From the NCBI GenBank assembly GCA_002840095.1, contig PGZL01000009.1:1-54268 (forward strand): a DNA stretch of 54,268 nt, in the 5' to 3' direction. The notes under the pieces were generated by a model that had not been told where the DNA came from, made no database searches, and worked only from the letters and a program-made list of their open reading frames with translations. The DNA is from Gammaproteobacteria bacterium HGW-Gammaproteobacteria-1 (GTDB taxonomy: Bacteria > Pseudomonadota > Gammaproteobacteria > Thiohalomonadales > Thiohalomonadaceae). Of this stretch, positions 53,844 to 54,268 are shown in pieces (the first letter of the stretch is position 1; each line of letters opens with the position of its first letter). Position numbers and translations under genes: made by a program.

Positions 53844-54268
53844 CCGGCGTGTCGCCGACCAGCGGCCCCACTGCGGGCGGCACCAGCGTGACCATTACCG
53901 GCACCAACTTCACCGGAGCCACGGCAGTCATGTTCGGCGCGAACCCCGCCGCGTCCTACACCGTCGACTCGGCCACCCAGATCACGGCCACCTCACCGGC
54001 GGGTAGTGCCGGTGTCGTCGACATCACCGTCACGACGGTCGGCGGCACCAGTGCCACCGGTGCTGCCGATCAATTCACCTATGTTGCGGCACCCACGGTG
54101 ACCGGCGTGTCGCCGACCAGTGGCCCCACCGCAGGCGGCACCAGCGTGACCATCACCGGCACCAACTTCACCGGCACGACTTCGGTCACCATCGGCGGCG
54201 CGGCCGCCACTAGCATCACGGTGCTCAATCCCACGACGATCACCGCCACCACCCCGGCGGGCACGGCA
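53660..54268 (+). CDS. Continuation of the IPT/TIG repeat protein in shifted frame, open at the right edge
   Basis: 203 codons without a stop, in a frame +2 relative to the upstream part. They encode ATAVMFGANPAAS and further IPT units ending ITATTPAGTA at the last base. Without the junction at 53657 it would fuse in frame with the upstream gene. The C-terminal part, including any secretion signal, is outside the window. Confidence 0.85.

Larger units (their letters stand above)
52971..54268 (+). repeat. Tandem IPT/TIG-encoding repeats of 252-258 bp
   Basis: Units begin (at the PTVT codons) at 52971, 53223, 53481, 53834 and 54092. The 53481 unit is truncated at 53657, where it joins the middle of another unit. 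Two unit types alternate, one with SVTIGGAAAT and one with AVMFGANPAAS. The last is cut by the window end. Confidence 0.95.

Noticed and set aside
52971-54268. CRISPR or VNTR interpretation of the 3' repeats
   Set aside because: Units are 252-258 bp, in frame and encode IPT/TIG folds.

Overview
The window looks like a chromosomal contig from a GC-rich, sulfur-oxidising gammaproteobacterium, probably a chemolithotroph. The main evidence is a soxX-soxY pair and a rhodanese-tusA-dsrE2 sulfur-trafficking cassette within the first 4 kb. The gene orders nrdR-ribD-ribE-ribBX-ribH-nusB-thiL-pgpA, xseB-ispA-dxs and pcnB-folK-dNK-panBCD are typical gammaproteobacterial housekeeping arrangements. I cannot assign a genus from the sequence alone.

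Layout. 1-3.9 kb: soxY (cut by the window start), soxX, a BepA-type M48 peptidase, then rhodanese/TusA/DsrE2. 4.2-6.7 kb: a FadL-type outer-membrane protein and an unknown periplasmic protein. 7-15.5 kb: glyA, nrdR, riboflavin genes with a degenerate ribBX, nusB, thiL, pgpA and a retropepsin-like protein. 15.6-19.9 kb (minus): folE2-queD and dxs-ispA-xseB. 20.2-24.3 kb (minus): a redox operon of cytochrome b561, SHP-like cytochrome and diheme cytochrome, followed by a PepSY protein and a two-component system. Two PmrA/QseB-like boxes lie upstream of it. A tRNA-Glu(CTC) follows. 24.4-29.3 kb: pcnB, folK, deoxynucleoside kinase, panBCD. 29.5-38.2 kb: ppc and glgA (minus), then gnd-zwf-pgi. 38.4-45.7 kb: a tightly overlapping membrane module DUF805-RDD-SpoIIM-DUF4129-DUF4350-MoxR-DUF58. 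45.7-46.7 kb: two small membrane proteins and a cold-shock protein.

46.8-54.3 kb is the accessory end and the most unusual part. A minus-strand operon encodes a phage-type tail-collar protein, a DUF6916 protein, an aspartyl/asparaginyl beta-hydroxylase-like enzyme, a Nif11-like small protein and a sulfotransferase-like enzyme. It is flanked by a PRMT-like methyltransferase, a GNAT acetyltransferase and a divergent secreted DUF4347/IPT-repeat giant protein. I infer a protein-modification system (hydroxylation then sulfation) acting on a surface or small protein. The giant gene carries a frameshift at a repeat junction. The window ends exactly at the end of a 99-bp perfect repeat, so this end is probably limited by assembly.

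A second theme is intergenic. At least ten different families of short-word inverted repeats, such as CGCAGAGACGC, ACAAGATGAACAAGAT, CGCCAAG, CAAGTTACAAG, GTAGGAGCC and GTAGGGTGCGC, occupy most gaps between transcription units. Two of them share an identical 18-bp core although their arm words differ.
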